A stretch of 64,000 bases of DNA from Thalassia testudinum (GCA_037157565.1 JAZHRO010000063.1:94612001-94676000); one strand, 5' to 3'; shown: positions 1 through 12,400, numbered from the stretch's first letter. Translations and numbers: made by a program. The notes: generated by a model not told the origin, from the sequence alone.

Positions 1-510
1 AAAGGCAATAGCCAAAAGGATTAGGTTGCATGGCTGGGCTCTGAACACCCAGCTATGAGCAATTACTCACAACAATGTGCCAACCTTACCACCCTAGTAT
101 GTTTATTAGCTACCTAATTTCCATTAAGATCACCTGTGAAGTGAGTCAGTGCAACTATTGCGCAGATGTTTAGACTTTAAGTCCCCTCAAATCAAAGGGT
201 GAGTTGATAAGTCGAGTACTTATGACCCCAATTTATTTAAATATTTAAAACGTACTCAAAAATGGCAAGGACTAAGGATATAGGTCCACATTTTAGCGAA
301 CACTCAAGTCAATTAAGCCCATAAGCCTAAAGAATCTAAGTGTTCAAATCCTACTTGTATTATTTCCTAAAGTTCAAAAACTTCTAATGCCCAAGTTCTC
401 TTTTCCTAATTATCCAATTTTTTTGGTCTTTTTGTAATTTTTTATAAATGAAAAATAAATGAAAAAATTTCTACGAAGATGACAAAATAATTTAGAAATT
501 AGTATATCCA

Positions 511-520
511 CCCCCCATGC
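511..520 (-). other. Internal polypurine-tract-like site of element 1
   Basis: The minus strand reads GCATGGGGGG, the same tract found in elements 2, 3 and 4. By comparison with elements 2-4, where a second tract lies 1.3-1.8 kb further on just before the 3' LTR, this is the internal copy, so the terminal one is outside the window. Confidence 0.55.
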
Positions 521-863
521 CTAGCTAATGTAATATCCTCATTGTATAATAAAGGCATGAAAAAGGGTGGAATAGAGAAGATAATACCTGAATTCGTTAC
601 AAATCCAATCAGCTTCGAATATATATAGCTTCTACAAAGTTGTTGAGTTTAGTGTTGTCAGTTAAGCATAGTCCGGCCAAAAAGAAGTCAAGCCAAGGTT
701 AGAGCAACCTTGTCTGAGACAGGTTCAGGAATAACATGGTCAACATAAGGTTTGAGGTCCTATCTATTAACCTTAAAAGAATTACCATCTTTGGGTTAGA
801 GATTTTTACGACACCGTTAGGAAATATCTGATTTAGAATAACCGGGTCATTCCACTTAGACCT

Positions 864-2278
864 TGATATTAGTATATATATTTATATTAGCTATTCCTAA
901 CTAATGCTAATCGAATAGGGTAGAATGCATTTAGTTAGGTCAATTTAGTCATATAGGTACATTTTGTAAATATTGTAAAAGTTTGTGTTTTTCTGTAATT
1001 TTACCTAGACTTATATCTGGTACCTTGATGTCTCTTGTGTAATGTCCGCAGGTATTAAGTTTGGAGCAATTCGGAGCCCTATAGATAGGAGATTCAAGAC
1101 TGAGCTCATTTATGAAGAGGTCAAGTCAATTTCTACATTGGGACCCTAATTTATTTAACCCAAGGTCTAGCCCAATTTAGGAACCCAATTAACCTAAGCC
1201 CAAAACCTAATTAACTAACCTATTTCCCAACGTAACTTGGTTGGCCATGAGCCCAATCGAAGACCACTTTATGGTCAACCAAAAATAGGTCCTATTCCGT
1301 AGAAAAACAAAACGTAAACCAAATCATATTCTTAATCTCAAAATTTGTAACAGCTTGACACATATCTAGTATTTTGGTCATAAATTTTTCATTTTAAGTT
1401 CAAATTGAGTGATTCAAGTTGCATTAAAAAGCTGATTTCGAGAGCTACAACTTTACTTTTATATACAATTTGAAATTTGGAACAAAACAAGGCCAAAAAT
1501 TTGAGACAAGGGCAATCCTATAAGGCTGTTGCAACAACCTCCATCCAATCCCAACAAAAACCAAACCTTATCTTCTCCCTCCATTTAGATCCAAAGGTCC
1601 TTATCCTACTTATCCTAGCCACCCCCTTAGATCTAATCTAGACCATCCAAATCCTTGATCTTAGGAAGCCTAAACCAACCATTAGGAAGCCTCCAACATT
1701 CCTATAAATACACCAATAGATGACCCCCCTTGGACCATCTCTTCCTTAGAAATAGAATCCCACACCTTCTTCCAACACCTCCTAAGTAGAACACCTAAAA
1801 TTCCACCATCGTCGTCTACCCTTAAGTTCACCCTCTTCCATCAAGCATTCCTCTACTGGACGTCCTCCACTACATCCTCTTCAGCTCGATCGACGGATCT
1901 CTCCACCACCATGACTGCACTCCGAATCTTCTCTTGTTCTCTCTGTTCTAGTTGTTCTAGTAGAATAGCATTTACTTTATTTCTCAAAACTCTAATTGTA
2001 ATCAATTTCTAGCATCAATAAAAGTATATTTTTATGATCTCTATCCCTTATCAACTTCTAGCATCAATAAAAGTCTATTTTTACGATCTCTATCCCTTAC
2101 TCTCTCTATTCTCTTAGTTAGTATTAGTGCATATTTGCTTTTGTTTGCATACACGATTTCTGATTCTTGCCTCCCCGTGTTCAACACAGACTCCCAATCC
2201 TGTTACTTTTATTAAAGTTGATAGTGATTCTACTCACTATAATGAATGTTAATTACTTATTGTGTAAATCCACTGTTA
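864..2278 (+). mobile_element. Solo LTR D inserted in the integrase of element 1
   Basis: The 5-bp flank GACCT is present at 859-863 and again at 2279-2283, and removing the segment joins the two integrase halves. It starts TGATATTAG and ends CTGTTA (TA instead of the usual CA). It has a TATA box TATAAATA at 1703-1710, duplicated AATAAA signals near 2020 and 2069, and the shared LTR block at 2167-2193, all on the plus strand. There is no internal region, so it is a solo LTR of 1,415 bp, presumably left by LTR-LTR recombination. Confidence 0.8.
2002..2099 (+). repeat. Two-copy 49-bp tandem repeat around the polyadenylation signal of LTR D
   Basis: TCAATTTCTAGCATCAATAA at 2002 recurs, with few changes, from 2051. 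Each copy carries AATAAA and ends CTCTATCCCTTA. It duplicates the presumed poly(A) region of the LTR. Confidence 0.8.
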
Positions 2279-3185
2279 GACCTAAGCTTACCAGAAAAGA
2301 GCTTAAGTCAGGAGTCAAAAAGCCAGACCTTATGGTTCAGCTTAAAGCTTTTATAGGAGATCATCTGATCATGTAAAGCTTTGGTCCTTGCCTTATAGAT
2401 CTTAGTGTTTTTGTATGCATCATTTCTAAGCTCCTCCAACTCAAATACTTGGAGTTTCCTGGTTTTCCCAGCTAAGTCTAAATTGAAATTACATTTCTTC
2501 ATTGCCTACAATGCCTGATGTTCAATCTCTATAGGTAAATGGCATGCCTTACCAAACACCAGACGATATGAGAACATGCCTATAAGCATCTTATACGTGG
2601 CACACTAGGCCCAGAGTCATCATTAAGCTTCTGGGTCCAACCCTTCCTATCGGCCTAACCATCTTCTAAAGAATATTCTTGATCTACCTTTTGGTGACCT
2701 CAGCCTGTTCGTTCGTCGGGGGGTAGTAAGGTGTGGAAATCCAACGACCTCGTACTCTACTAATAAGTTCTTGAACTAGGTATTGGTGAAGTGTGTGCCT
2801 CCATCACTGATGATGGCCTTAGGAATCCCGAACCAACTAAAGATGTTCTTTCTAACAAAGTTGATGGCCACCTTGTGATCATTGGTTCGGGTGGGAATTG
2901 CCTCAATCCACTTAGACACGTAGTCAATAGCAACTAGAATATAATGGAGTCCAAATGGAGGGTCCCATGAAGTCGATGCCCCAAGCATTGAAGATTTCGA
3001 TAGGAAGAATCGAGTTTAGAGGCATCATATCTCTTGGATATGCTCCCGAGTTCTTGGCACCGAGAACATGACCTCGACCTTTGAACAAAGATGGCCAATA
3101 AAACCCAGAATAAAGAATTTTTACAGCCATCTTCTTTCCGAAAAAATGTCCACACGCAGATGCGTGGCAGAACTCAAGTATACTT

Positions 3186-3985
3186 TGGAACTCATTTATT
3201 GAAACACATCAATAAATAATCTGGTCAACACCGATGCGATACAGCTCAAGATCATCCCAAAAGTAATATTTGGCCTCAAATATAAGTCTATCCCATTTTT
3301 GCTTGGTGTAGTCCTGGGGGACTTGACCAACAGCCAAATAATTGACGATGTCCACAAACCAGGGGGTTTGGACACCCGAAACTGCCTGAATAGTCTCGTC
3401 CAAAAAAGTGTCAGAAATTGAGATATCCAGATGAGAAGAATTAGTTAGGATTCTCAACAGATGATCGACCACTACATTTTTTGCCCTAACTGTATCTTTA
3501 ATCTTTAAATTAAATTCTTGAAACAAAAGAATCCATCTAATGAGCTAGGGCTTAGCATCCTTTTTGGTCAAGGGATGTTTTAAGGACAAGTGGTCGGTAT
3601 AGCTAATGACATGAGAACCTAATAGATAAGCCCTGAATTTTCCTAGAGCAAAAACTACAGCTAGCAATTCCTTCTAGTGATAATATAATTCCTCTAAGCC
3701 TCATCTAGAGTATTGCAAGTGTAGTAGTAGAAGGCTTTTTACCGATTTTCTAACCCAAGATAGACCTAACCACATAATCAGAAGCATCTGTCATAATCTC
3801 AAATGGGGTTGTCCAAACCGGTGGTTGCAACATCGAGGCATAGGTGACTACTGTTTTTAATAAATCGAATGCCTTGCAGCACGATTCATCAAACTCAAAC
3901 GGCTTTCCTTGGCTAGAAGATTGCTCAAGGGCCGAGCAACCTTCGAAAAGTCCTTGATAAACCTTCTATAGAAGCCCACAACGGT
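3186..3985 (-). pseudogene. RNase H and RT tail of element 1
   Basis: On the minus strand the segment opens with the RT C-terminal signature FYRRF at about 3965, continues through the RT/RNase H connection (YDASDYVV region near 3775) and ends with the RNase H tail and linker. The tail contains KDTVRAKNVVVDHL (about 3490-3450) and the LAVGQVP...DQIIY linker that precedes integrase in these elements. RNase H would degrade the RNA template during reverse transcription. Stops interrupt it at several points, and everything upstream of FYRRF is lost at the junction with the primer-binding-like site. Confidence 0.75.
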
Positions 3986-3990
3986 GCCAA
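3975..3990 (-). other. Primer-binding-like site of element 1, fused to RT
   Basis: The minus strand from 3990 reads TGGCACCGTTGTGGGC, close to the TGGCGCCGTTGCCGGGG site of many Athila/Tat elements. It follows the LTR directly but runs into RT sequence (GGCTTCTATAG), which shows a large internal deletion with short homology at the join. Confidence 0.55.
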
Positions 3991-4755
3991 AATGATGAGC
4001 GAAGATTTGTGTGAAGAAAAGAGTTAGTGTTTCGAGAAAGAGAAGCCTTCATCGTAGTACATGCTAAATTTCGCTATCAAATAAAATTTATAATCGAGAC
4101 TTGGTGAGTCCCAATTCGAACATGGAGAGGCTACATTTCTTTTCAAATCCGTGTTTAGACTTTCTTTATTTTTGGTGTTTTTGACTATATCTAATTTTTT
4201 TGGTATTTTATACAAGCAAGAATATGTGGCAAAACCAATCTAGACGACAGCAAAAAATTAGAGAGAGAAATAAAAAATCCATATATCAAATGTGAAATCA
4301 TGTCTATTACAAGATAAATATCGTGAATAAATAAATCTACACTACGAAAATGATAAAAAGAGATAAAGAGAGAGAGAATTACCCTCAACGGCTGCTTGGA
4401 GGATGATAGGTTCAATAGAACCCTGACGAAAGAGGACGACGATGGAGGAAGGAGAACGGGACTGGAAGAAGAGGTGAGGCAGGGCGGCATCGCAGCAATC
4501 CACTTCCTTGAATGGTAGTGAGAGGACAACCAGTGGGAGCTCCACGAAGGGGGTGAGAAGCGGGAAAAATTAATTTTTTAGTGAAGCATCCCAAAGGCTT
4601 GGGACACAAGAATAGAGCTTAGAAGGTACTCTTGCTCTCTAGAGAAGGAGAGAGGATGCTAGGAAGGGATGAGGAGCAAGGAAGTGGAGGCGTCATGGCT
4701 ATTTATAATGGAGAGGGGAGGCTCTTCTCAACCAAGGAGTGCACCAAGTGTTGAT
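3991..4755 (-). repeat. 5' LTR (partial) of element 1
   Basis: The stretch ends (minus orientation) at the primer-binding-like site. It carries the shared LTR block at 4106-4134, and a TATA-like TATTTATAA on the plus strand near 4701 (TTATAAATA on the minus). It resembles the solo LTR at 41851-43681 in order and spacing of these marks, for example GAGAGGCTAC here versus GGGAGGCTAC there. Its upstream (higher) end is cut off by the LTR of element 2, with the exact border uncertain. Confidence 0.6.
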
Positions 4756-7257
4756 GCACTTCTACCATGTTTTAGAAAAGAGATGTGTTGTAGTATAGGC
4801 GATAAAAGCGTAACAACACTTAAATATGTAAAGCTCGAAAAATGTGAGTTCCGAGATCGTTCGCAAGGAGCAACTATTGCAATTCAATCAACTAATCAAA
4901 TGATATGACAATGAGCATAATAATCAATCAAAACTCAATATGAAATGTATTCAATGTATACCAGGAGTTATAGAATAATAATAATATAAATAGAGAGAGA
5001 AAGCAAAAAGAATGGTGGTTAGAACCACAAATTTATCACTCAAGTTCAACTCTTCTCAACTCAAGTCAAATGTATCAGCCCCAGCCTCAATTAAACAATC
5101 AATTCAAGCCAAACAGATGGCTTAATCAATTAATTCCAAAGCCTTTGGACGTCTCAGAAAAGCCACAGACGACTTAAGTGCTCAGCCCAAATCCTTCACA
5201 AAATTTTCCTAAGTCCCCAAGCACGAATCCCGAGAGCAACCCCCCTCTCTCTCAAAAATTTTTCTCTTTTCCAAATCAAACCCAAATCGATTCAGCGCAA
5301 GGGGGCCAATCTGGCACACAAGGCATGGGAGAGTGAACCAGGTGCACAGGCTCATGGATACAAGACCTGACCCCGTGTTCAAAGGCAACACAGCAATGGT
5401 TGTAATTCCTTAAATATCAAATTCCAAATCGAGCGCTTCTGATGTGGGACTAAGATCCCAGCTTCTTCCCTCGTGCACACAGCAGTTGAACCCTACTTCA
5501 ATTGATGCTAAGGCTACAGCTCGTTCTTCAAATCAAGAGCCCATAAGGCCTCTTGGCTGCTATCTGTAGCTACTGGAGGTGGAATCAAATTCGGAGAATG
5601 ACATACGGTGGCAGGCGGTGCCGACGAACAACAGAGCTTTGGTGAGACCTGAAATTCAAGAAAATGGGCTAAAAGCCCCAATTAAACAGTTCGAAGTCCT
5701 TGCTGTAAAGCGAGGAATGTAATGGCGGTGGTTTCAAGGTGAATTGAGAGGTGAAGGAGGTCGGCGAACTCGAAGATGACAGCGAATGATGGGTCTGTTC
5801 AAGGAGGTGCTTCAGTGACCAAAACACCCAATTTTGTTGGGACTTTTGATTGTGGAGTCGATGCAGAGATTTTGGTGGAGGCGACGAAGAGTTTAGTGGG
5901 CTGAGTTGCTAGCACGAGCTTGCTGGAGCTTGTGCTAGAGACGAAGAAGAAGACAGTGAAATGGCGTGTGTGAAGGTCGATCGTAGAAGCTAAGGGTATA
6001 GAAAGAAATTGGGGAGCAAGAAGAGAGAAAGGAATTTATCTAGATGATAGGGTGAGGGAATCGCTCGGGAGTGACTTGCCGAAGTCAAAGGAGATGAAAA
6101 CCTCTGGTGATGAGAAGCGACGACGACGAGGGAGGAAAAAGCTCCTGTTGTGGTTGGCGAGGAGAGGAAGAGAGAGAGGAAGATGGTGGATCGTCCAAGT
6201 TGGTTGTTGGACGGCCGGAGGAGGGAGGTCGAGTGGAGTCATCGGAGCTAAGGTCGAAGGCATCTAGAGTTGGAGAAGAGTTGATTTTGGCCTAAACTTG
6301 GCTAATTCTAATCGTAGAACAACGGCGGGTTTATATAGATGAAGATCAGAGCTTCAAATGTTGGAAACTTGAATCCCTAATTTTCCTCAAGTTTGTTGGA
6401 GATTCTTGCGTTGATTTAGACCCATGATCTCATTCACTTGATTCCCTATAGTCTGAACACCAATCCCACCAATTTTGGTGGGATTTGGTAGGGATGTGAT
6501 GGAGAAATCCTCAAATAAAATTCGACGGTGATGGGTTCTGTGATTCTGTTCAGATGGAGATGAGGGAGAAGGCAGCAAGGGTATTTTTGCGAAAATGACA
6601 AAAATATGTGGTCTTATTCGTAAAAAATGCAGAACCTAGGGGTCTGATTGAAAAGAATAGAGATCTGAGGGATCAAAATACAAACTAGGTCAACATAGAC
6701 TCTAATTGGGCCTAAATTTTGCCTTTAACATAATTTGGATCCAAGGAATCTAATGGTGAACTTGGATTTGGGTTTTGACCATGTTTGATTAGGTAAATTG
6801 CATAAAAGCCCAAATCAAGGCAAATTCACGTCTGAATCTCTATGTTTGGTCAAAATAGGTTCAAATGGTCAAAGTAAAGGTATCAAACCTCTTAGAATAT
6901 TTTTCAATGATTTTTAGGAGGCTTAGATTGAATTTGTCTCTACCAGAACCCTTTCAATTTAAGTGAGGCTGATAATTAGGGTTTTTAATACTATTTAAAT
7001 CCTCAAAATGCGTGAAACCCTGATTCAGTCAATGTAAGCCCACTTCTTGGATATTTAAGTTCAGTTAATCCTAGATTAATCCCTTGGTTAATCTGCATTT
7101 GTGATTAGATTTTAAAATGCCAGAATTAACCTTGTTTTCCTATCTTCTCAAATCAGTCCAGTATAGAATTACAATCCCCAGACGATCATTAAAGAGCATT
7201 TAATACTTGATTCTGGCTAATTTAAGTTTGTTATGATGAATGATGGTGTTATCATCA
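4756..7257 (-). repeat. LTR A: 3' LTR of element 2
   Basis: In minus orientation it starts TGATGATAACACC right after the polypurine tract at 7261-7270, and it runs down to about 4756. The shared LTR block is at 4845-4873. GATGTGGGACTA (about 5442) and GGTGGTTAGAACCA (about 5013) recur in LTR B. It is about 2.5 kb. The many short ORFs in 6036-6578 are GC-rich LTR sequence with no protein-family resemblance. The lower border is approximate. Confidence 0.65.
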
Positions 7258-7260
7258 TAT

Positions 7261-7270
7261 CCCCATGCCT
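7261..7270 (-). other. Terminal polypurine tract of element 2
   Basis: The minus strand reads AGGCATGGGG, preceded by TTTGCTAGGGACTAGCAAAA, exactly the context of the terminal tracts in elements 3 (17368-17377) and 4 (41811-41820). LTR A begins 3 bases further on. Confidence 0.75.
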
Positions 7271-8850
7271 AACTTTTGCTAGTCCCTAGCAAAATCCTAT
7301 GGACTAAATCAGATCTCTAAGCCATATTTTAACCGTCAGGATGCCTTATCGAGCTGCATCTTTAAAAATTAAATCAAAATACCAACAATAGGCCTAGAGG
7401 TACTCAAGTACCAACCAAGGTCCAAACCTAACCAGCCTTAGCCTTGGATCCATCGCGAAGTTTCTAAGGCCCGCAAAAATTGCCCAAAGGTTCATTGACC
7501 CCAACGATTAAATCACCCGTGCGTATATGTAGCAAGTCCAGGTTCAGTTTGCCAATACATTTTTTTGATAAGAGAGACAAAGAGATTTATTTTTGAGAGC
7601 TTTGTCTCTTTTCTCTTTACATTCCCTGAAATCCAACATCGGATTGGCTCTAAACACGGTCAGTATCGGATTTCTTGTCCCCACCATCAATCCTTGCAGG
7701 GTCCCTAGCTTCCGATGCTTCGGGATAGCACCACCCATAGCAACCCCCAGAACCCTGGCTTTCGACACTTCGGGATAGTGCCACCCATGGTGTTCTGTAG
7801 CTAAATTCAGGCCCTAACAATCGATATTTCAGGATAATCCTGCCCATGGCACTTGAACTAGCATAAGGTGCTTATGTGGCCTCGGTAGGATATTTAAATA
7901 TCCTAAGAGATAAGCACCATGGAGACGATATGTTATAAAGCATTTTCGATGGGAGTATTTTTCATTCCTCCTCTCCGCACTGGGAACTCATCCAATCAAC
8001 TTGTGTCTTCGAGCCGCTCCTAAGTCAAATCTTCGGGAAAACATTTTCAGAATAGAACACTTTTGGCATTATTCTTCATTAAGCACACTGAATCAAACTG
8101 GTGCGTGATTTTTGGGTGCCAAGGTTACCAAGTCCCATAAACTAAAGGGTAGGCAACGAGGTGAATAATCGTTGAGCCTTAGACTTAATACATCAGCCTC
8201 GCAACTTCCTAAACCTCTTGAGGAATAGTCCAAATCTTACCAAATACGTGACTGTTTAAGCCCTAGGATAGGCCCGAAAGGCCTAAGGTCGGCATCCTTC
8301 ACTTACCACCTAAGATTTAGCCCTTCAGGTCTTAATTCATCATCCGATCTAGCTTAGAAATTAGGTAAGTTCCATAATCAATTACAGGGACTAACATAAT
8401 TTTCCTTTTGTTTTCTCCTTTTTCTCTATTTTTCTGCTCTCTTTTTCCTTCTCAATTCAAATCTTTCAATTCAGCTCTCCTCCTTTCATCTTTTTTTTTT
8501 CTAAATGAAACCCTTCCATGAATCAACTTTCACAGCGTTTTGCACTTTAATGCCCCCCATGCCTAAGATTTGCAATGTCTTCATTGTAAATTAGGTGGGT
8601 TCAAGTTCAGCTTAGATTGTATATTAGAACAGGTTTGGGTGGGTAGATTGTACATTAGAACAGGTCTGAGTGGGTGGCGAATGGGTTGGGATGACTGTTG
8701 CGAACGATTTCAAGCTTTAATCAACTATCAAAGGTGGAGTTGGCTGTTCTAATGAACGAACCCTAAAGTGCAATATGACTTTAGCTCAGAGATTGGTCAG
8801 AAGGCTCTCAATTTTTTCAAATGACGGGTTGCCTCTCGTTAAGCGCTAAG
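7271..8850 (-). other. 3' noncoding region of element 2
   Basis: No credible coding sequence was seen. The stretch contains an internal polypurine tract (minus GGCATGGGGGG, about 8553-8563) followed by the conserved post-integrase block GAGAGGCAACCC (about 8825-8836 on the plus strand as GGGTTGCCTCTC). Both are also present in elements 1, 3 and 4 or in some of them. The short ORF at 8570-8752 is not supported. Confidence 0.6.
7690..7850 (-). repeat. Three degenerate ~65-bp tandem units in the 3' noncoding region of element 2
   Basis: Units centred near 7725, 7775 and 7840 share TTCGGGATAG (or TTTCAGGATA) followed by CACCCATGG-like sequence. They lie between the two polypurine tracts of element 2, where elements 3 and 4 instead have CCACCAAATA repeats. 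Confidence 0.65.
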
Positions 8851-9965
8851 TTTAATGCCATTAGTTGGGTGCAATGCAGCTCAGGGAGAATGGAGATCAA
8901 AAGATATAGCAGTCATATTCGAATCAATGAGTTCGATGAATGGTTTCAACCTCTGACCACTCACAATAAATGGTTTTGAGCCATGGCTGAGTCCACTGAT
9001 TTCTACAACTCCATTTCCGAAGATTCTTCAGACGAGAAAGGGTCCGATCCATTTCAATTTTAGCTTTCCTAGGAAGAGCTTGAGCTTAGCATCAAAGAAG
9101 AGCACTTTCAGACCAGGATGGAATGATTTCTACAATATGTGCTTGTCATGGAAGGCTTTGACCTGCTCTTTGTAGATATGCAAGTTCTCATATGCATCAT
9201 CGCATAACTCCTTGATCTCGCTCATTTGTAATTGGCAGTGGATTTCAACCTTCATGAGATCTAGATTGCACTTCTATACTGCCCAGTAAGCCTTATGCTC
9301 CATCTCTACAAGGAGGTGACATGCCTTCCCGTACACAATCCTAAATGGAGAAATCCTTATCTAGGTTTTATGGGTTGTCCTATAGGCCCATAAGTCTTCT
9401 GGAAGTCAGGTGGACTAGACTTTTCTATCAGTCCAAATAGTGACCTGAAGGATTTTCTTGATCTCCCAATTGGAGAACTCATCCAATCAATTGGTCTAGG
9501 GGTGATAAGGAGTCGATATACGATGCGACACCCCATACATTTTCATCAGGAACTAGAAGTGCACATTCACGAAATGAGGCCCGTCATCACTAATGATGGC
9601 TTTAGGAACGCTAAATCTGGAAAAGATGTTATCCTGAATGAACCGGAGAACAACTTTATGACCATTCGTTCTTGTGGGTACGGCTTCGATCCATTTCAAG
9701 ACGTAATCAACAACAAGTAAGATGTACTCAAATCCATTAGATATAGGAAAGGGTCTCATAAAATCAATTCCCCATATGTCAAGCATCTCACACACGATAA
9801 TCGGGTTCAAGGGCATCATATCGCACAGGCCCATGTTTCCAAGAGTCTGACAACGGGCACATACCCTACAATAGGATTGTGCATCTTTGAACATAGTAGG
9901 CCAAAAGAACCCACACTAGAGGATCTTTGCTACGATTTTACGCCTAGAGAAATGGCCACCATAGG
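8850..9965 (-). pseudogene. Integrase of element 2
   Basis: The minus strand reads the zinc-binding CARCQ (about 9850), the core with GIDFM (about 9765) and IISDDGPHF (about 9590), then TPYHP followed by stops. Next come YGKACHL (about 9330), the KCNLDL stretch (about 9265) and a C-terminal domain ending RLKPFIELID (about 8945). This is the same arrangement as the integrases of elements 1 and 3. The open part covers 9894-9553; beyond it stops and frameshifts break the frame. The catalytic triad region is largely recognisable, but the gene is not intact. Confidence 0.85.
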
Positions 9966-11640
9966 CTTGGTCAAGACAGAAAGAGATGACATCATTAACC
10001 TCATCGCCGGGAATGCATCTTCAGATAACTTAGTCATTACCAATGTGAAATAGATAAGGACCTTCCCAAACGTAATACTTGGCATAAAAAATCAACTTGT
10101 CTCGCCAAGAGGTTGCCCAATCGGGCAGAACTTTCCCTGAAACCAAGTAATTCACGATATCAGCAAACCAGGGAAGTCCATTAATGGCTAAGAGATGTTC
10201 ATTCGAAAAATGCCCAATAATAAGTCTGGACGGATCAATGATCGAAAAAAGAAGGTGAGACAAATGGTCAGCTACGACATTCTGCTTTCCCACCTTATCA
10301 CGAATTTCACGATCGAATTCTTGCAATAGTAAGATCGGATTAATCTAGGTTTCGCGTTCTTCATAAACAAGTGCCTCACCGCAGTGTGATCCGAGTAAAT
10401 GATGACATGGGATCCTAGGAGGTATGATCTGAATTTCTCTAAACAGAATACTACAGCCAGCAACTCTTTCTCCGTAATTGTGTAATTTACGTTGAGCCTC
10501 ATCCAATGTCCTGCTGGAATAATATATTACCATCGGTTTCCCATCGATTTTCTACCCCAACACCACTCCTACTACGTAGTCAAACGCATCGCACATGATC
10601 TCGAAGGGTTGAGACCAGTCAAGGGATTGTAGGATTGGAGCTTGGGTCACTTGGTCACGCAAGATTTCGAATGCGTGAATGCACTCACTTGTCATCTAGA
10701 AAGGTGTATCCTTTAAGAGAAGATTTGTTAAGAGATGCACGATCTTTGAGAAGTCAGATATGAATCGACGATAGAAATTGGCGTGCCCCAAAAATGATCT
10801 AATGTCTTTGACCGAGGAAGGCATAGGTAATTTGGAGATCAAGTTCACCTTATCTCGGTCAACTTGGATACCTCTCTCAGATACAAGGTATCCAAGCACA
10901 ATGCTCGCAGGAACCATAAAGTGGCTCTTTTCCCAAGAGAGAACTAGATTCACATCGATGCATCTTCGGAGGATCTAGACCAAGTGTAGGAGGCAATCAT
11001 CGAAAGATTCATCGAAAATCGAAAAGTCGCCCATGAAGACTTCAAGGTATTTACCTACCATATCAGAGAATATAGCTAGCATGCACCATTGAAAGGTGGT
11101 AGGTGTGTTGCATAGCCCGAATGGCATCCTGCAAAATGCGTACGTACCGTAGGGGCAAGTAAAGGTGGTCTTTTTCTGATCTTCAGGATGGATTGTCACC
11201 TGGTTATATCTGGAGTAGCCATCTAGGAAATAGAAAAATCGATTTCCCGTTAGTTTCTCGAGAATCTGATCAATGAACAGCAAAGGAAAATGGTCTTTCT
11301 TTGTGGAGGCATTTAGTTTCCGATAGTCTATGCAGACTCTCCACGAGTTTGCAATTTGAGTCGGGATGGTTTCTCCATATTCAATCATAATTATGATGAG
11401 CCCTACCCTTTTAGGCACAATTTGGATGGGGCTCATCCAGTAGCTATCAGAGATAGGATAGATGATTCCTACGTCGAGCCACTTGATAATCTCCTTTTTC
11501 ATGACCTCCTGTAGATTCGAGTTTAGTCTTCTTTGAATTTCTCGAGACAATCATGAGCCCTCTTCGGTATAGATACGATGCATGCAATACGAGGGACTTA
11601 TTCTAGTCAGGTCATCTAGAGTCCATCCAATGCCATCGAT
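9966..11640 (-). pseudogene. Reverse transcriptase and RNase H of element 2
   Basis: RT copies the element RNA into DNA. The minus strand from 11550 shows WRVCIDYRKLNA, FLDGYSRYNQ, TFTCPYGTYAF and CRMPFGLCN in order over 191 residues. The usual active-site FMDD/YVDD position reads FMGD, so one catalytic Asp is replaced by Gly. A new frame (10953-10696) carries GYLVSERGIQVD, FLGHANFYRRF. RNase H follows (10502-10030) with SYLLGSHVIIYSDH and QNVVADHLS. At least two stops or frameshifts split the gene. The lost Asp means this copy could not polymerise even if its frame were open. Confidence 0.9.
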
Positions 11641-12400
11641 GCGGCAAGAGGATAGAAATCAACTTTGTTTCCTGATCAGGAGTAAGTCAAGAGTTCATAG
11701 TCAGGGTGGAAGCTAGGGATAGATCTAGATCAGCTTTGGGCTCCTCAATCTGTGGGTCAAGATCTTCTTGTGGTTGAGGTTCTGGGAGAATTGGGTTTTC
11801 CTCAGGAATCAGGGCCTCAACCTGGGAACTTATGTTGCAGACTTCTTTGATTACCCCACAGTTTATTCCTTTCTAGGCCTTGAAGATATCGATCCTTAAC
11901 ATCTTATTCCCAAATTTTAACTCGATTTGGCCCTCTTCGCAATTGATATTCGTCCTAGCTGTGGCTAGGAACGGACTCCTTAAGATGATCGGTGTATCTT
12001 TCATATTTTCAAGATTATCCACTTCTAACACAATGAAATCCACCAGAAAGTAAAAATCTCATATCCTAACTAGAACATCCTCGAGAACTCCTCTTGGTAA
12101 CTTTATTGATCTATCAGCTAGCTGTAGAGTCACCCCAGTCAGTTTGAGCTCGGTTTCCTCAAAATGATCTAGTAGGGAGGTGGGGATAAAGTTTATGGAG
12201 GCTCCTAAATCCTATAAAGCTTGATCGAACTCTAGGTCGCCTATCTTACAAGAGATCAGAGGGGTGCTAGGATCTTTCACTTTCTGTGGGAGTTTACTCA
12301 AGATTATAGAACTGTCTTTTTCAAACAACACAATCGAACTCCTGTCTTTATTTTGCGGCTTACTCTTTGGTGTACATAAGTCCTTCAGAAATCACACATA
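11640..12400 (-). pseudogene. Aspartic protease region of element 2
   Basis: The minus strand near 12210 reads a stop directly followed by DLGASINFIPT, the DxGA active-site motif of retroelement aspartic proteases, with LQLADRSIKLPRG near 12110 and the ILRSPFLATA flap/C-terminal region near 11975. The family cleaves the gag-pol polyprotein. The stop before the catalytic motif, and further stops towards RT, make it a pseudogene. It sits between gag and RT in the expected order. Confidence 0.75.

Larger units (their letters stand above)
699..3185 (-). pseudogene. Integrase of element 1, broken by frameshifts and a solo LTR
   Basis: Integrase pastes the retroelement cDNA into the genome. On the minus strand the Zn-binding region starts near 3185 (CHASACGHF, then GFYWPSLF). 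The core follows with the first Asp in GIDFMGPS (about 2950), the second in IISDGGTHF (about 2800) and the QAEV Glu region (about 2710, other frame). The C-terminal domain has VWLFDS followed by a stop, then SGKLRS at about 2283, where LTR D interrupts it. It resumes at 858 with KWNDPV and ends at a stop at 699. The CxxC half of the zinc finger is only readable in another frame (SRCQELG), so there are at least two frameshifts. It cannot encode an active enzyme. Confidence 0.85.
1..4755 (-). mobile_element. Element 1: decayed Ty3/gypsy (Athila/Tat-like) retrotransposon, cut by the window edge
   Basis: Reading the minus strand from about 4755 downward gives an LTR, a primer-binding-like site, the tail of reverse transcriptase, RNase H, integrase, a noncoding stretch and a polypurine tract at 511-520. 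This is the Ty3 pol order RT-RNaseH-IN. Gag, protease and most of RT are missing, because the primer-binding-like site at 3975-3990 runs directly into RT. The 3' LTR must lie left of base 1. A plus-strand solo LTR (864-2278) interrupts the integrase C-terminus. Athila/Tat placement is inferred from the primer-binding-site type and the long 3' noncoding region. Confidence 0.8.
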
